Below, piece by piece: positions 5,958 through 12,581 of a stretch of 12,581 nucleotides of DNA; positions within the stretch are counted from its first letter, which is position 1, and each line of letters begins with the position of its first letter. The stretch is from NCBI GenBank assembly GCA_035551995.1, contig DASZME010000047.1:1-12581 (forward strand). The letters run 5' to 3'. Made by a program: the position numbers and the translations under genes. The stretch is from RYN-428 sp035551995. Lineage in GTDB: Bacteria; Planctomycetota; Phycisphaerae; Tepidisphaerales; Tepidisphaeraceae. The notes under the pieces were generated by a model that was given only the letters and a program-made list of their open reading frames with translations, was not told where the DNA came from and searched no databases.

Positions 5958-8054
5958 ATGTCCACGATTCCTTCCAACCCGATCTTTCTTAAGATTCACC
6001 AGAATCGCGGGCTCCTGTTCCCGATGACGCTGATCGGGTTGCTGCTGGTGATCCTGATCCCGTTGCCGGCGTCGGTTCTCGATTTATTGTTGATCTGCAA
6101 CATCACTTTGTCCGTCATCGTTCTGGTAACGGTGGTTTATGTTCAAAGCCCGCTGGAATTCGCGGTCTTTCCCTCTTTGCTGCTGGCCGTCACGCTGTTT
6201 CGGCTCGTGCTGAATATCGCGACCACCCGGCTGATTCTCACCGCCGACGGCGACCCGGTCAGCGCGCTGCACTCGGCCGGGGAGGTCATCAATACCTTCA
6301 GCGAATTTGTGACGCGCGGCTCATTGGCCGTGGGAATCATCATCTTCCTGATCATCTTCATCATTCAGTTCGTGGTCATCACCAAGGGTTCGGGCCGTAT
6401 TTCGGAAGTGGCGGCGCGATTCACGTTGGACGCCATGCCCGGCAAGCAGATGGCGATCGACGCCGATCTGAACGCCGGCAACATCACCGAGCCCCAGGCG
6501 CGCGAACGGCGGGAAAACATCGGCCGAGAAGCCGACTTCTTCGGCGCCATGGACGGCGCCAGCAAATTCGTCCGCGGCGACGCCATCGCCGGCATCATCG
6601 TCACCGTCATCAATATCCTCGGCGGCATCTACATGGGCATGATCGAACGCCATTGGGACTTGCTTCCCTGCCTTCAGCTTTACACCAAGCTGACGATCGG
6701 GGATGGCTTGGTCAGTCAACTGCCCGCGTTCGTGACGTCGCTCGCCGCCGGTCTGATCGTCACGCGTTCGAGCAACAAGAAAAATCTCGGCGACGAAATG
6801 ATCGGCCAGGTTTTCGCCAATCCAAAGGCCATGGGCGTCGCGGCGGGATTCCTCGCCCTGATGATGATCACCGGCTTGCCGAAAATCCCCCTGTTCGTCA
6901 TCGGCTCGTGCTGCGCCGGCATGGCGTATGTGCTGGGCCAGAACGTCAAGAAAGACGCCAAGGCCACCGCCGGCAAGGAACGCGAAAAACTCGCCAAGAA
7001 GGAACCGGAAAAGGTCGAAAAATTGCTCGAGCTCGACGCCATGGAACTGGAAGTCGGCTACGGGCTGGTGCGATTGGTCGACACGTCCAAGGGAGGCGAT
7101 CTGCTCGAACGAATCACGTTGATTCGTAAACAGATCGCCATCGATATCGGCCTGATCGTTCCGCCGGTTCGTATCCGCGATAACATGCAACTGGGCGCCA
7201 ACGACTACGTCATCAAGATCAAAGGCCAGTCGATCGGCCGCGGCGTCACCTACCCAGAGCAATTTCTCGCCATGAACAGCGGCGCTTCCACCGGCCCCAT
7301 CCCCGGCGGAACGCTCACCACCGAGCCGGCGTTTGGCCTGCCCGCCTATTGGATCACCGAATCCGAGCGCGCCGGCGCCGAATTGATGAACTACACCGTC
7401 GTCGCCGCCACCGACGTTCTGGCCACGCACCTGACCGAGATGATCAAGTCGCACGCGCACGAATTGCTCACCCGCCAGGAGGTGAAGAATCTGCTTGAGA
7501 ATCTGAAGCTGCGCGTGCCGGCCTTGATCGAGGAAGTGATTCCGACGCAGGTGAAGCCGGGCGAGTTACAAAAGGTGATGCAGAATCTGCTGCGCGAGCG
7601 CGTGCCGGTTCGCGACCTGGAGACGATCATCGAAACACTGGGCGATTTTTCGTCCCGCACCAAGGACCTGGACGTTTTGACCGAATATTGCCGCAATGCG
7701 CTGGCGCGCTCGATCTGCAAGCAATATGTGGACGAGCGCGATCGTCTGTGGTGCGTGACGCTTGACCCGGCATTGGAAGAACTGATCAACGGCCATCTGG
7801 AGCGAGGCGATCGCGGAACGACCAACACGATGCCGCCTCAAACGTCGCAGGGGATCGTGCAGCAAATTCGCGCGAAGGTCGAGGAGTTGACGGCGGCGGG
7901 GCGGTCGGCGGTATTGCTGTGCAGCCCGCAGATTCGGCTTCCGCTTCGCAAGATGCTCGAGGCGTCGCTGCCGCAGACGGCGGTGCTGGCATACAACGAA
8001 GTGACGTCGGAGGTTTCGGTGGAGGCGGTGGCGATGGTCGGAGTCGCCGGTTGA
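5958..8054 (+). CDS. flhA: Flagellar export gate protein FlhA
   Basis: FlhA is the largest export-gate protein. It uses the proton motive force, and its cytoplasmic ring binds substrate-chaperone complexes. The 698-aa length matches the family. The N-terminal half has about eight membrane helices. The FHIPEP landmark lies at residues 147-174 (RISEVAARFTLDAMPGKQ and following). The family's conserved aspartate is present as D208 in 'VRGDAIAG'. A charged linker at about 328-355 leads to the C-terminal domain, which is complete and starts with 'LELDAMELEVGYGL'. No strong ribosome site precedes ATG 5958, but the N-terminus aligns in type with FlhA. flhF follows immediately. Confidence 0.97.
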   Translation: MSTIPSNPIFLKIHQNRGLLFPMTLIGLLLVILIPLPASVLDLLLICNITLSVIVLVTVVYVQSPLEFAVFPSLLLAVTLFRLVLNIATTRLILTADGDPVSALHSAGEVINTFSEFVTRGSLAVGIIIFLIIFIIQFVVITKGSGRISEVAARFTLDAMPGKQMAIDADLNAGNITEPQARERRENIGREADFFGAMDGASKFVRGDAIAGIIVTVINILGGIYMGMIERHWDLLPCLQLYTKLTIGDGLVSQLPAFVTSLAAGLIVTRSSNKKNLGDEMIGQVFANPKAMGVAAGFLALMMITGLPKIPLFVIGSCCAGMAYVLGQNVKKDAKATAGKEREKLAKKEPEKVEKLLELDAMELEVGYGLVRLVDTSKGGDLLERITLIRKQIAIDIGLIVPPVRIRDNMQLGANDYVIKIKGQSIGRGVTYPEQFLAMNSGASTGPIPGGTLTTEPAFGLPAYWITESERAGAELMNYTVVAATDVLATHLTEMIKSHAHELLTRQEVKNLLENLKLRVPALIEEVIPTQVKPGELQKVMQNLLRERVPVRDLETIIETLGDFSSRTKDLDVLTEYCRNALARSICKQYVDERDRLWCVTLDPALEELINGHLERGDRGTTNTMPPQTSQGIVQQIRAKVEELTAAGRSAVLLCSPQIRLPLRKMLEASLPQTAVLAYNEVTSEVSVEAVAMVGVAG

Positions 8055-8055
8055 C

Positions 8056-8061
8056 GTGGGA
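8056..8061 (+). promoter_or_regulatory. Ribosome binding site deciding flhF start
   Basis: GTGGGA lies six bases upstream of ATG 8068. The GTG in this same hexamer could formally start the frame, adding four residues. However, FlhF proteins start with a 'MxxKTFxAxTMxEAL' pattern, which matches ATG 8068 exactly. Confidence 0.6.
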
Positions 8062-8067
8062 CATGAT

Positions 8068-9297
8068 ATGGACCTGAAGACCTTTAAAGCATCGACGATG
8101 GGCGAGGCGCTCACGCAGGTGAAGAGCGCGATGGGCGCCGACGCGATCATTCTGCACACACGGACTTTTCAGATCCGACAGTGGTGGGGGCTGCGGCGCC
8201 GGGAGATGGTCGAGATCACGGCCGGCAAGGGGGTCAACATCGGCGCCCGAAATATCCGCCGTCCTCCCACCGCCGACGCCAAGGCGTTTCTGGCGGCCAA
8301 TGCAGGCGTCTATTCCAAGCCCGGCGCCGCGCCGCGGAATCCGATCGAAGGGGGAAAACAGATCATGGAAACCGCCGGCGCACAAAGCGCGGCGCTGTTG
8401 AGCATCTCGCAGGAAATGAATTCGCTCAAGAGCATGGTGAAGGATTTGGTTACGCAGACGCGGACCAGGCAGTGCCCGCAAGTGCCCGAAGATTTGTTCG
8501 ATTATTACACGCAACTCATCGGCAACGAGGTCGCCGAGGAATTGGCGGCGGAACTGATTAAGTCTCTGAAGACGCAGATTCGGCCCGAGCATTTGCAGCA
8601 GCCCGATTTCATCCGCGAGCGCCTGGCCGAGCAACTGGAGAAGCTTCTTCCGACGGCCGGACCCATCGTGCGCGGCAAGAAGACCGGCCCGCACGTCGTC
8701 GCCCTGATCGGCCCGACGGGCGTCGGAAAAACGACCACCATCGCCAAGCTGGCCGCTAACCTCAAACTCCGCGACAAGCATCGCGTCGGGCTTATCACCC
8801 TGGATACCTACCGCATCGCCGCGGTGGATCAGCTCAAGCGATATGCCGACATCATCGGCGCTCCGCTGCGGGTGGTGAACGGCGTGGACGATCTACGCGA
8901 GGCGATGTATGCGATGCGCGACGTCGATTTTCTGTTGATCGATACCGCCGGCCGCAGCCCCAACGACATGCTCAAGCTCAATGAGTTGAAGTCGCTCCTG
9001 ACGACGGCCGAGCCGGACGAGGTGCATCTTGTTTTGTCGAGCACTTCAAGTCCGGAATGTTTGCAACTGGCGATCAATCGATTCAGCGACGTTCGAGTGG
9101 ACAAGATCATCTTTACGAAAATCGACGAAGCGGCCCACGTCGGCGTCGTTTTGAACGTGCTGCGCAAGGTGAATAAGAGTCTGTCGTACATTACCACCGG
9201 CCAGGACGTGCCGGACGATATCGAAGTTGGAAAGAGCCGGCGCCTGGCCCAATTGATTCTCGGAGCGGCCGTGAAAGGTCCGCAATCGGCCGCGTGA
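8068..9297 (+). CDS. flhF: Flagellar SRP-type GTPase FlhF
   Basis: FlhF is an SRP-family GTPase that marks where flagella are built, usually at a pole, working with FlhG. The 409-aa product has the N-terminal B domain beginning MDLKTFKASTMGEAL with 'GADAIILHTR' at 23-32. A variable linker and the N domain (about 140-200) follow. The G domain has P-loop GPTGVGKT at 215-222, DTYRIAAVDQLK at 246-257, DTAGR at 292-296, and TKIDE at 350-354 in the NKxD position. The final 'GQDVPDDIEVG' is typical. Thirteen bases separate it from the flhA stop. All nucleotide-binding motifs look intact. Confidence 0.97.
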   Translation: MDLKTFKASTMGEALTQVKSAMGADAIILHTRTFQIRQWWGLRRREMVEITAGKGVNIGARNIRRPPTADAKAFLAANAGVYSKPGAAPRNPIEGGKQIMETAGAQSAALLSISQEMNSLKSMVKDLVTQTRTRQCPQVPEDLFDYYTQLIGNEVAEELAAELIKSLKTQIRPEHLQQPDFIRERLAEQLEKLLPTAGPIVRGKKTGPHVVALIGPTGVGKTTTIAKLAANLKLRDKHRVGLITLDTYRIAAVDQLKRYADIIGAPLRVVNGVDDLREAMYAMRDVDFLLIDTAGRSPNDMLKLNELKSLLTTAEPDEVHLVLSSTSSPECLQLAINRFSDVRVDKIIFTKIDEAAHVGVVLNVLRKVNKSLSYITTGQDVPDDIEVGKSRRLAQLILGAAVKGPQSAA

Positions 9298-9411
9298 GGA
9301 AAGTGGAAGATCGCACTCGAGGGCGCCGGACGCGTGGGTGTGCGTGTGAAGTGACGCAACTTGGATGACGAGCGCGCGATTGAAAATTAACAATAAGCAG
9401 CGAGCAATCCC

Positions 9412-10266
9412 ATGAGCACCATGTTAATCGATCAAGCCACGCAACTTCGCTTGATGATGCACGAGCGACGGCGGGCGACCGTCATCGCCGTCACCAGCGG
9501 CAAAGGCGGCGTGGGAAAAAGCAACGTGTCGGTCAACCTGGCGATCAAGCTGGCGGCGGCGGGCAAGGATGTCGTGCTGCTCGACGCCGATCTTGGCCTG
9601 GCCAACGCCGACGTGTTGTGCAGCATCGATCTGCCGTTCAATCTCGCTCACGTCATCGCCCGCAAGAAAGAGCTGCGCGACGTAATGGTGCCCGCGCCCG
9701 GCGGGTTTCGCCTGATCGGCGGCGCGTCGGGCCTGGCGCGGATGGCCGACCTTTCCGAGCATGACCGGCAGCGAATCATCAATTCGCTGGCCGAGGTCGA
9801 ATCGCAGGCGGACGTGATCCTCATCGACACCGGCGCCGGCATCAGCCCCAATGTGCTGGCGTTTACGCGGACGGCCGACCATGTGCTTGTCGTCACCACA
9901 CCCGAGCCGACGGCGATTACCGACGCTTACGCCGTGATCAAGGTTTTGAGCCGCGACGGCGCCAAGCGCCGCGTCAGTCTGTTCGTCAACCAGGTGAAGG
10001 CGGCCGGCGAGGCCAAACTGGTTCACGACCGCATCGCGAAAGTGGCTCGGCAATTTTTGGGGATCATCATTTACGACGCCGGCTACATGGTGACCGACGA
10101 GCAGGTTCCGGCCGCGGTTCGCAGGCGGACGCCGTTCGTCCTGGCCAGTCCGCGATGTCCGGCGTCGACGTGCATGACGCAATTGGCCATCCGTTTGCAG
10201 CAAGGCGTTGCCGCCGCCCATCCGAACGGGTTTTTTAATCGAATGGGAAAATGGTTCAGGCGGTAA
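9412..10266 (+). CDS. flhG: MinD-like flagellar number regulator FlhG (FleN/YlxH)
   Basis: FlhG is a MinD/ParA-type ATPase that limits flagellar number and stimulates FlhF. The 284-aa protein has an N-terminal DQATQLR (residues 7-13), matching the DQAxxLR motif known to activate FlhF GTPase. It has a deviant Walker A SGKGGVGKS at 29-37 with the signature lysine K31, LLDADLGLAN at 56-65, and DTGAGI at 139-144. The C-terminus FFNRMGKWFRR is aromatic and basic, compatible with a membrane-targeting amphipathic helix as in other FlhG proteins. ATG 9412 has a weak ribosome site; ATG 9421 is possible and would still retain the DQA motif. It lies 114 nt after flhF. Confidence 0.95.
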   Translation: MSTMLIDQATQLRLMMHERRRATVIAVTSGKGGVGKSNVSVNLAIKLAAAGKDVVLLDADLGLANADVLCSIDLPFNLAHVIARKKELRDVMVPAPGGFRLIGGASGLARMADLSEHDRQRIINSLAEVESQADVILIDTGAGISPNVLAFTRTADHVLVVTTPEPTAITDAYAVIKVLSRDGAKRRVSLFVNQVKAAGEAKLVHDRIAKVARQFLGIIIYDAGYMVTDEQVPAAVRRRTPFVLASPRCPASTCMTQLAIRLQQGVAAAHPNGFFNRMGKWFRR

Positions 10267-10276
10267 GACCTTCCGC

Positions 10277-10283
10277 CGGTGAT
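10277..10283 (+). promoter_or_regulatory. Possible ribosome site for the small membrane gene
   Basis: GGTGAT lies within this stretch, about seven bases before ATG 10291. It favours that start over the in-frame GTG codons at 10279 and 10285, though it is a modest match. Confidence 0.4.
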
Positions 10284-10290
10284 TGTGCGT

Positions 10291-10533
10291 ATGATACGAC
10301 GTATCGCAGCCATCATGTCTCTGATCGCGTTCGCGATGTGCCTGGTGATGGGCATCGTGACCGAGAACGATTTTGTAACGACGGTATCGCGCGCGCTAAA
10401 GGCGATGTTCGTGATGCTTTTCGTCGGCTTGGTCATCGGATCGATGGCACAACGAATGTTGGACGAGAAATTATCGGACCAGGAGAAAAAACCGGATTTG
10501 GACGCAAGTAAATTAACCCCTCGCGACCGATAA
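10291..10533 (+). CDS. Small two-helix membrane protein of unknown function
   Basis: I do not recognise this 80-aa protein. It begins MIRR and has two hydrophobic segments (about residues 5-23 and 37-54). These are joined by a short loop containing ENDF and followed by a 26-residue highly charged tail (from SMAQRMLDEK). The positive N-terminus suggests both ends are cytoplasmic with a short periplasmic turn. It starts 24 nt after flhG stops and lies just before the sigma gene, in the same orientation, so co-transcription is likely. Its composition resembles the surrounding coding sequence. GTG 10279 would add four residues. A role in flagellar assembly, FlhG anchoring or sigma control is only a guess from position. 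Confidence 0.75.
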   Translation: MIRRIAAIMSLIAFAMCLVMGIVTENDFVTTVSRALKAMFVMLFVGLVIGSMAQRMLDEKLSDQEKKPDLDASKLTPRDR

Positions 10534-10645
10534 CGGGAAGTGGCTGCGCCTCTCTTTGGGCAGTGGAGCCACGCGGTGTGCCGGGCCGGCTTGTTTGTCG
10601 GCGGCATGCGAGGGTCCATGACGCTCAATGGATTGGGAGTTTTAT
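10534..10645 (+). other. Spacer before the sigma factor gene
   Basis: This 112-nt gap has a possible stem GTGGCT (10540-10545) / AGCCAC (10567-10572) with a 21-nt loop, and no T-run. No convincing promoter is seen. Confidence 0.35.
10635..10639 (+). promoter_or_regulatory. Ribosome binding site deciding the sigma gene start
   Basis: GGGAG stands six bases before ATG 10646. The alternative in-frame ATG 10628 has only GAGGG more than ten bases upstream. The internal start is therefore preferred. Confidence 0.65.
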
Positions 10646-11437
10646 ATGGCTAAAGCTGAAAAAAGAGACATCAAGGAAGTCTGGACCGAATACAAGCAAA
10701 ACAAAACCGAGCCGTTGCGCAACATCTTGATGGAGAATTATCTTCATCTGGTGCGCTACAACGCCGAGCGAATTCACGTCAAACTGCCCGACGAAGTGGA
10801 ACTCGACGACCTGATGTCCGCCGGCATCTTCGGATTGATGGACGCCATCAACGCCTTCGACCTCGAGCGCGGCGTCAAGTTCGAAACCTATTGCGCTCCC
10901 CGTATCCGCGGCGCCATTCTCGACGAGCTGCGCTCGATGGACTGGGTTCCCCGCCTAGTCCGCAGCCGGGCGCACAAGCTCGATGGCGCCAACAAGCAAC
11001 TCGAAGTGGAGCTTGGCCGTTCACCGACCAACGACGAGGTGGCCAAGCATCTGAAGGTATCGATGAACGAGTTCGAGAAGATGGCCAAGGACGCCAGCGC
11101 GGTCGGCCTCGTTTCGCTCTCGCGCAAATGGTTTGAGACCGACAGCAACAAGGACGTGCGCGAGATCGACGTGCTGGAAGACAAGCGGGGCGCCGATCCA
11201 GTTCGCGAGATTCAGCGCAAGGACCTGAAGGAATTGATCACCAAGGGCCTGTCGCGAGCCGAACGGCTGATCATCATCCTGTACTACTTCGAAGAGATGA
11301 CGATGAAGGAAATCGGCGCCACCCTCGACCTGAGCGAATCCCGCGTCAGCCAGATGCACAGCAGCATTCTGGCGCGTTTGAAGGCGCAGATGGCCGATCG
11401 CAAAAAAGAATTTCAGCCACAAGCCGCGGTGGGGTAG
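10646..11437 (+). CDS. fliA: Sigma factor of the FliA/WhiG (sigma-28) family
   Basis: This RNA polymerase sigma factor of the sigma-70 family, group 3, most likely directs late flagellar genes. The 263-aa protein has region 2 at about residues 25-105, with 'LDDLMSAGIFGLMDAI', 'RGVKFETYCAPRIRGAILDE' and 'MDWVPR'; the last is typical of FliA/WhiG. Region 3 runs about 105-165 ('LGRSPTNDEVAKHL'). Region 4 has a helix-turn-helix at about 218-246 ('MKEIGATLDLSESRVSQMHS'). Region 1 is absent, as expected for the class. It is the last plus-strand gene of the cluster. FlgM, the usual anti-sigma factor, is not in the window. Confidence 0.93.
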   Translation: MAKAEKRDIKEVWTEYKQNKTEPLRNILMENYLHLVRYNAERIHVKLPDEVELDDLMSAGIFGLMDAINAFDLERGVKFETYCAPRIRGAILDELRSMDWVPRLVRSRAHKLDGANKQLEVELGRSPTNDEVAKHLKVSMNEFEKMAKDASAVGLVSLSRKWFETDSNKDVREIDVLEDKRGADPVREIQRKDLKELITKGLSRAERLIIILYYFEEMTMKEIGATLDLSESRVSQMHSSILARLKAQMADRKKEFQPQAAVG

Positions 11438-11444
11438 CCGAATG

Positions 11445-12581
11445 CTATAAGGCATTGCGCTTGCCTGCCGTTGTCCGCAACTCTTCACACACTCGGGCGA
11501 TCGTCCCCGGCCAGTCGCCCAGTTTCGCCTGACGGATCAGCCGCATTGTCGGATACCAGGGGGTATCTTCCCGATCGATCATCCACTGATGTGCGGTATT
11601 GCGCGACAGCATCGCCCAGACCGGCCGGCCCATCGCTCCGGCCAGGTGGATGACCGCCGTATCCACCGCGATAACCAGATCGAGATTGGCGATCGCCGCT
11701 CCAGTGTCCTCGAACGTCTTGATGAGGGGATCGAGATTCACCAGTTCCATTGGCGTCGGGGGACGAATCGCCTCGGCGGCGGCGGGGCCCTTTTGCAGGC
11801 TGTAGAGTCGAACGCCCGATACGGCCGCCAGGGGAGCGAATTCCGCCAGGCGCGCCGAGCGAAGATGATTTTCGCGTAAAAAATCCCCTCCCATCCATGC
11901 GATGCCGACTTTCAATTTTCCGGCGGCGTCGCCGATGATCGATTTCCATCGAAGGACTTTGGCCGGGTCGATGTGAATGTACGGAATGTCGGCCGGAATA
12001 TTTTGCAGGTTGGCGCCGAACACGCCGGGCAGACTTAGCAGTGGGCACAGGGTATCGAAGGGACCGGTCGGTTCGCCGCGGAAGATCACGCGATCCACGC
12101 CCCGAATGCTTGCGATCACTTCGCGCAGTCCCGGCTGAACTTCCATCACCACCCGCCCGCCACGCCCGGCGACCAGCGACGCGTAGCGGGCATACTGCAT
12201 CGTGTCGCCCAATCCCTGCTCGGCATACAGCAAAATCGTCTTGCCAGCCAGCGGTGAACCGTCCCACACCGGCTCACCGGTGATATGACGCCACGCGTCC
12301 ATTCGCGGGTGTTTCCACCGCGTCTCGAACAGCGGCCATGCCTCTTCCATCCGCCCGGCAAAGAGCAGAATCAACGACTTGCTGAACTGAATTTGCGCCT
12401 CGTCCGGCGCCAACGCGAGGGCCCGGTTAATCTCGACCAGCGCGTCGTCAAGACGACCCTGGCGGACCAGGACGACGGCAAGGTTGGAGTGAAAATTCGG
12501 ATCCTCGACACGCTTGATCGCCTCGCGAAGCCCGGTTTCCGCTTCTTCGAGTTTGGCGCTCTGGAAACGGGCGATTCCGAT
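11445..12581 (-). CDS. TPR plus family-9-type glycosyltransferase protein (5' truncated)
   Basis: The minus-strand frame stays open to the window edge, so the N-terminus is missing; 378 residues are visible. Residues about 1-85 form tetratricopeptide-type helices (for example 'AKLEEAETGLREAI' and 'GRLDDALVEINRALALAPDE'). The remainder resembles ADP-heptose-type (GT9) transferases linked to TPRs, with 'LLYAEQGLGDTMQYARY', 'VGIAWMGG' and 'DLVIAVDTAVIHLAGAMG'. The ending 'REDTPWYPTMRLIRQAKLGDW' is typical of such fusions. The acceptor is unknown; flagellin glycosylation is a guess from its neighbours. It converges on the sigma gene with only 7 nt between stop codons, and no strong shared terminator is visible. 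Confidence 0.88.
   Translation of the reverse strand: MGIARFQSAKLEEAETGLREAIKRVEDPNFHSNLAVVLVRQGRLDDALVEINRALALAPDEAQIQFSKSLILLFAGRMEEAWPLFETRWKHPRMDAWRHITGEPVWDGSPLAGKTILLYAEQGLGDTMQYARYASLVAGRGGRVVMEVQPGLREVIASIRGVDRVIFRGEPTGPFDTLCPLLSLPGVFGANLQNIPADIPYIHIDPAKVLRWKSIIGDAAGKLKVGIAWMGGDFLRENHLRSARLAEFAPLAAVSGVRLYSLQKGPAAAEAIRPPTPMELVNLDPLIKTFEDTGAAIANLDLVIAVDTAVIHLAGAMGRPVWAMLSRNTAHQWMIDREDTPWYPTMRLIRQAKLGDWPGTIARVCEELRTTAGKRNAL

Noticed and set aside
5654..5999. Short open frames on both strands across the flhB-flhA gap
   Set aside because: They translate the palindrome arms ('STKDTKGHE'-type) and its purine-rich centre. Such peptides are a known annotation artefact of this repeat type.
6321..7460. 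379-codon minus-strand open frame opposite flhA
   Set aside because: It is fully inside flhA, with a Gly/Asp/His-rich translation and no recognisable domain.
11441..11456. AATGC / GCATT stem between the sigma gene and the convergent gene as a shared terminator
   Set aside because: The stem is only five bp with a six-base loop and no T-run in either direction.
1..12581. CRISPR arrays, tRNA/rRNA genes, transposases or defence systems
   Set aside because: No regularly spaced direct repeats, tRNA-like folds or transposase-like proteins were seen by eye. All long open frames are explained by flagellar genes and the glycosyltransferase.

Overview
The window is a flagellar export, basal-body and regulatory cluster, on the plus strand from about 409 to 11437. 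It reads fliL-fliN-fliO-fliP-fliQ-fliR-flhB-flhA-flhF-flhG-(small membrane protein)-sigma factor (FliA/WhiG type). A convergent, edge-truncated gene on the minus strand encodes a TPR plus family-9-type glycosyltransferase protein. The DNA is GC-rich, and the proteins look like those of a Gram-negative-type bacterium. The organism is probably a planctomycete (Planctomycetota, perhaps Phycisphaerae). This rests on overall protein character and on intergenic palindromes of the 'ccacgaaggacacgaag' type, which I remember as frequent there; it is inference, not proof.

Layout. Bases 1-408 hold no convincing gene. They contain a perfect 20-bp inverted repeat at the very edge, smaller hairpins, and a possible sigma-28-like promoter before fliL. 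Bases 409-4559 carry fliL, fliN (rotor/C-ring), and fliO, fliP, fliQ, fliR (export gate). The fliO-fliP and fliP-fliQ gaps (about 200 and 147 nt) carry hairpins. flhB and flhA (export switch and export-gate motor) are separated by 212 nt containing a large near-perfect inverted repeat. flhF (SRP-type GTPase) and flhG (MinD-like ATPase) follow; together they normally set flagellar position and number. An 80-aa two-helix membrane protein I do not recognise lies between flhG and the sigma gene.

How the parts work together: FliP/Q/R with FlhB/FlhA form the type III export gate and FliO assists its assembly. FliN belongs to the switch complex, FliL to the stator surroundings. FlhF/FlhG control where and how many flagella form, and the sigma factor probably drives late flagellar genes. 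fliM is absent between fliL and fliN, and this FliN has an N-terminal peptide resembling the CheY-binding segment of FliM/FliY. I found no clearly new enzymatic system. The best leads are the small membrane protein, the unusual FliN N-terminus, and the structured intergenic repeats.
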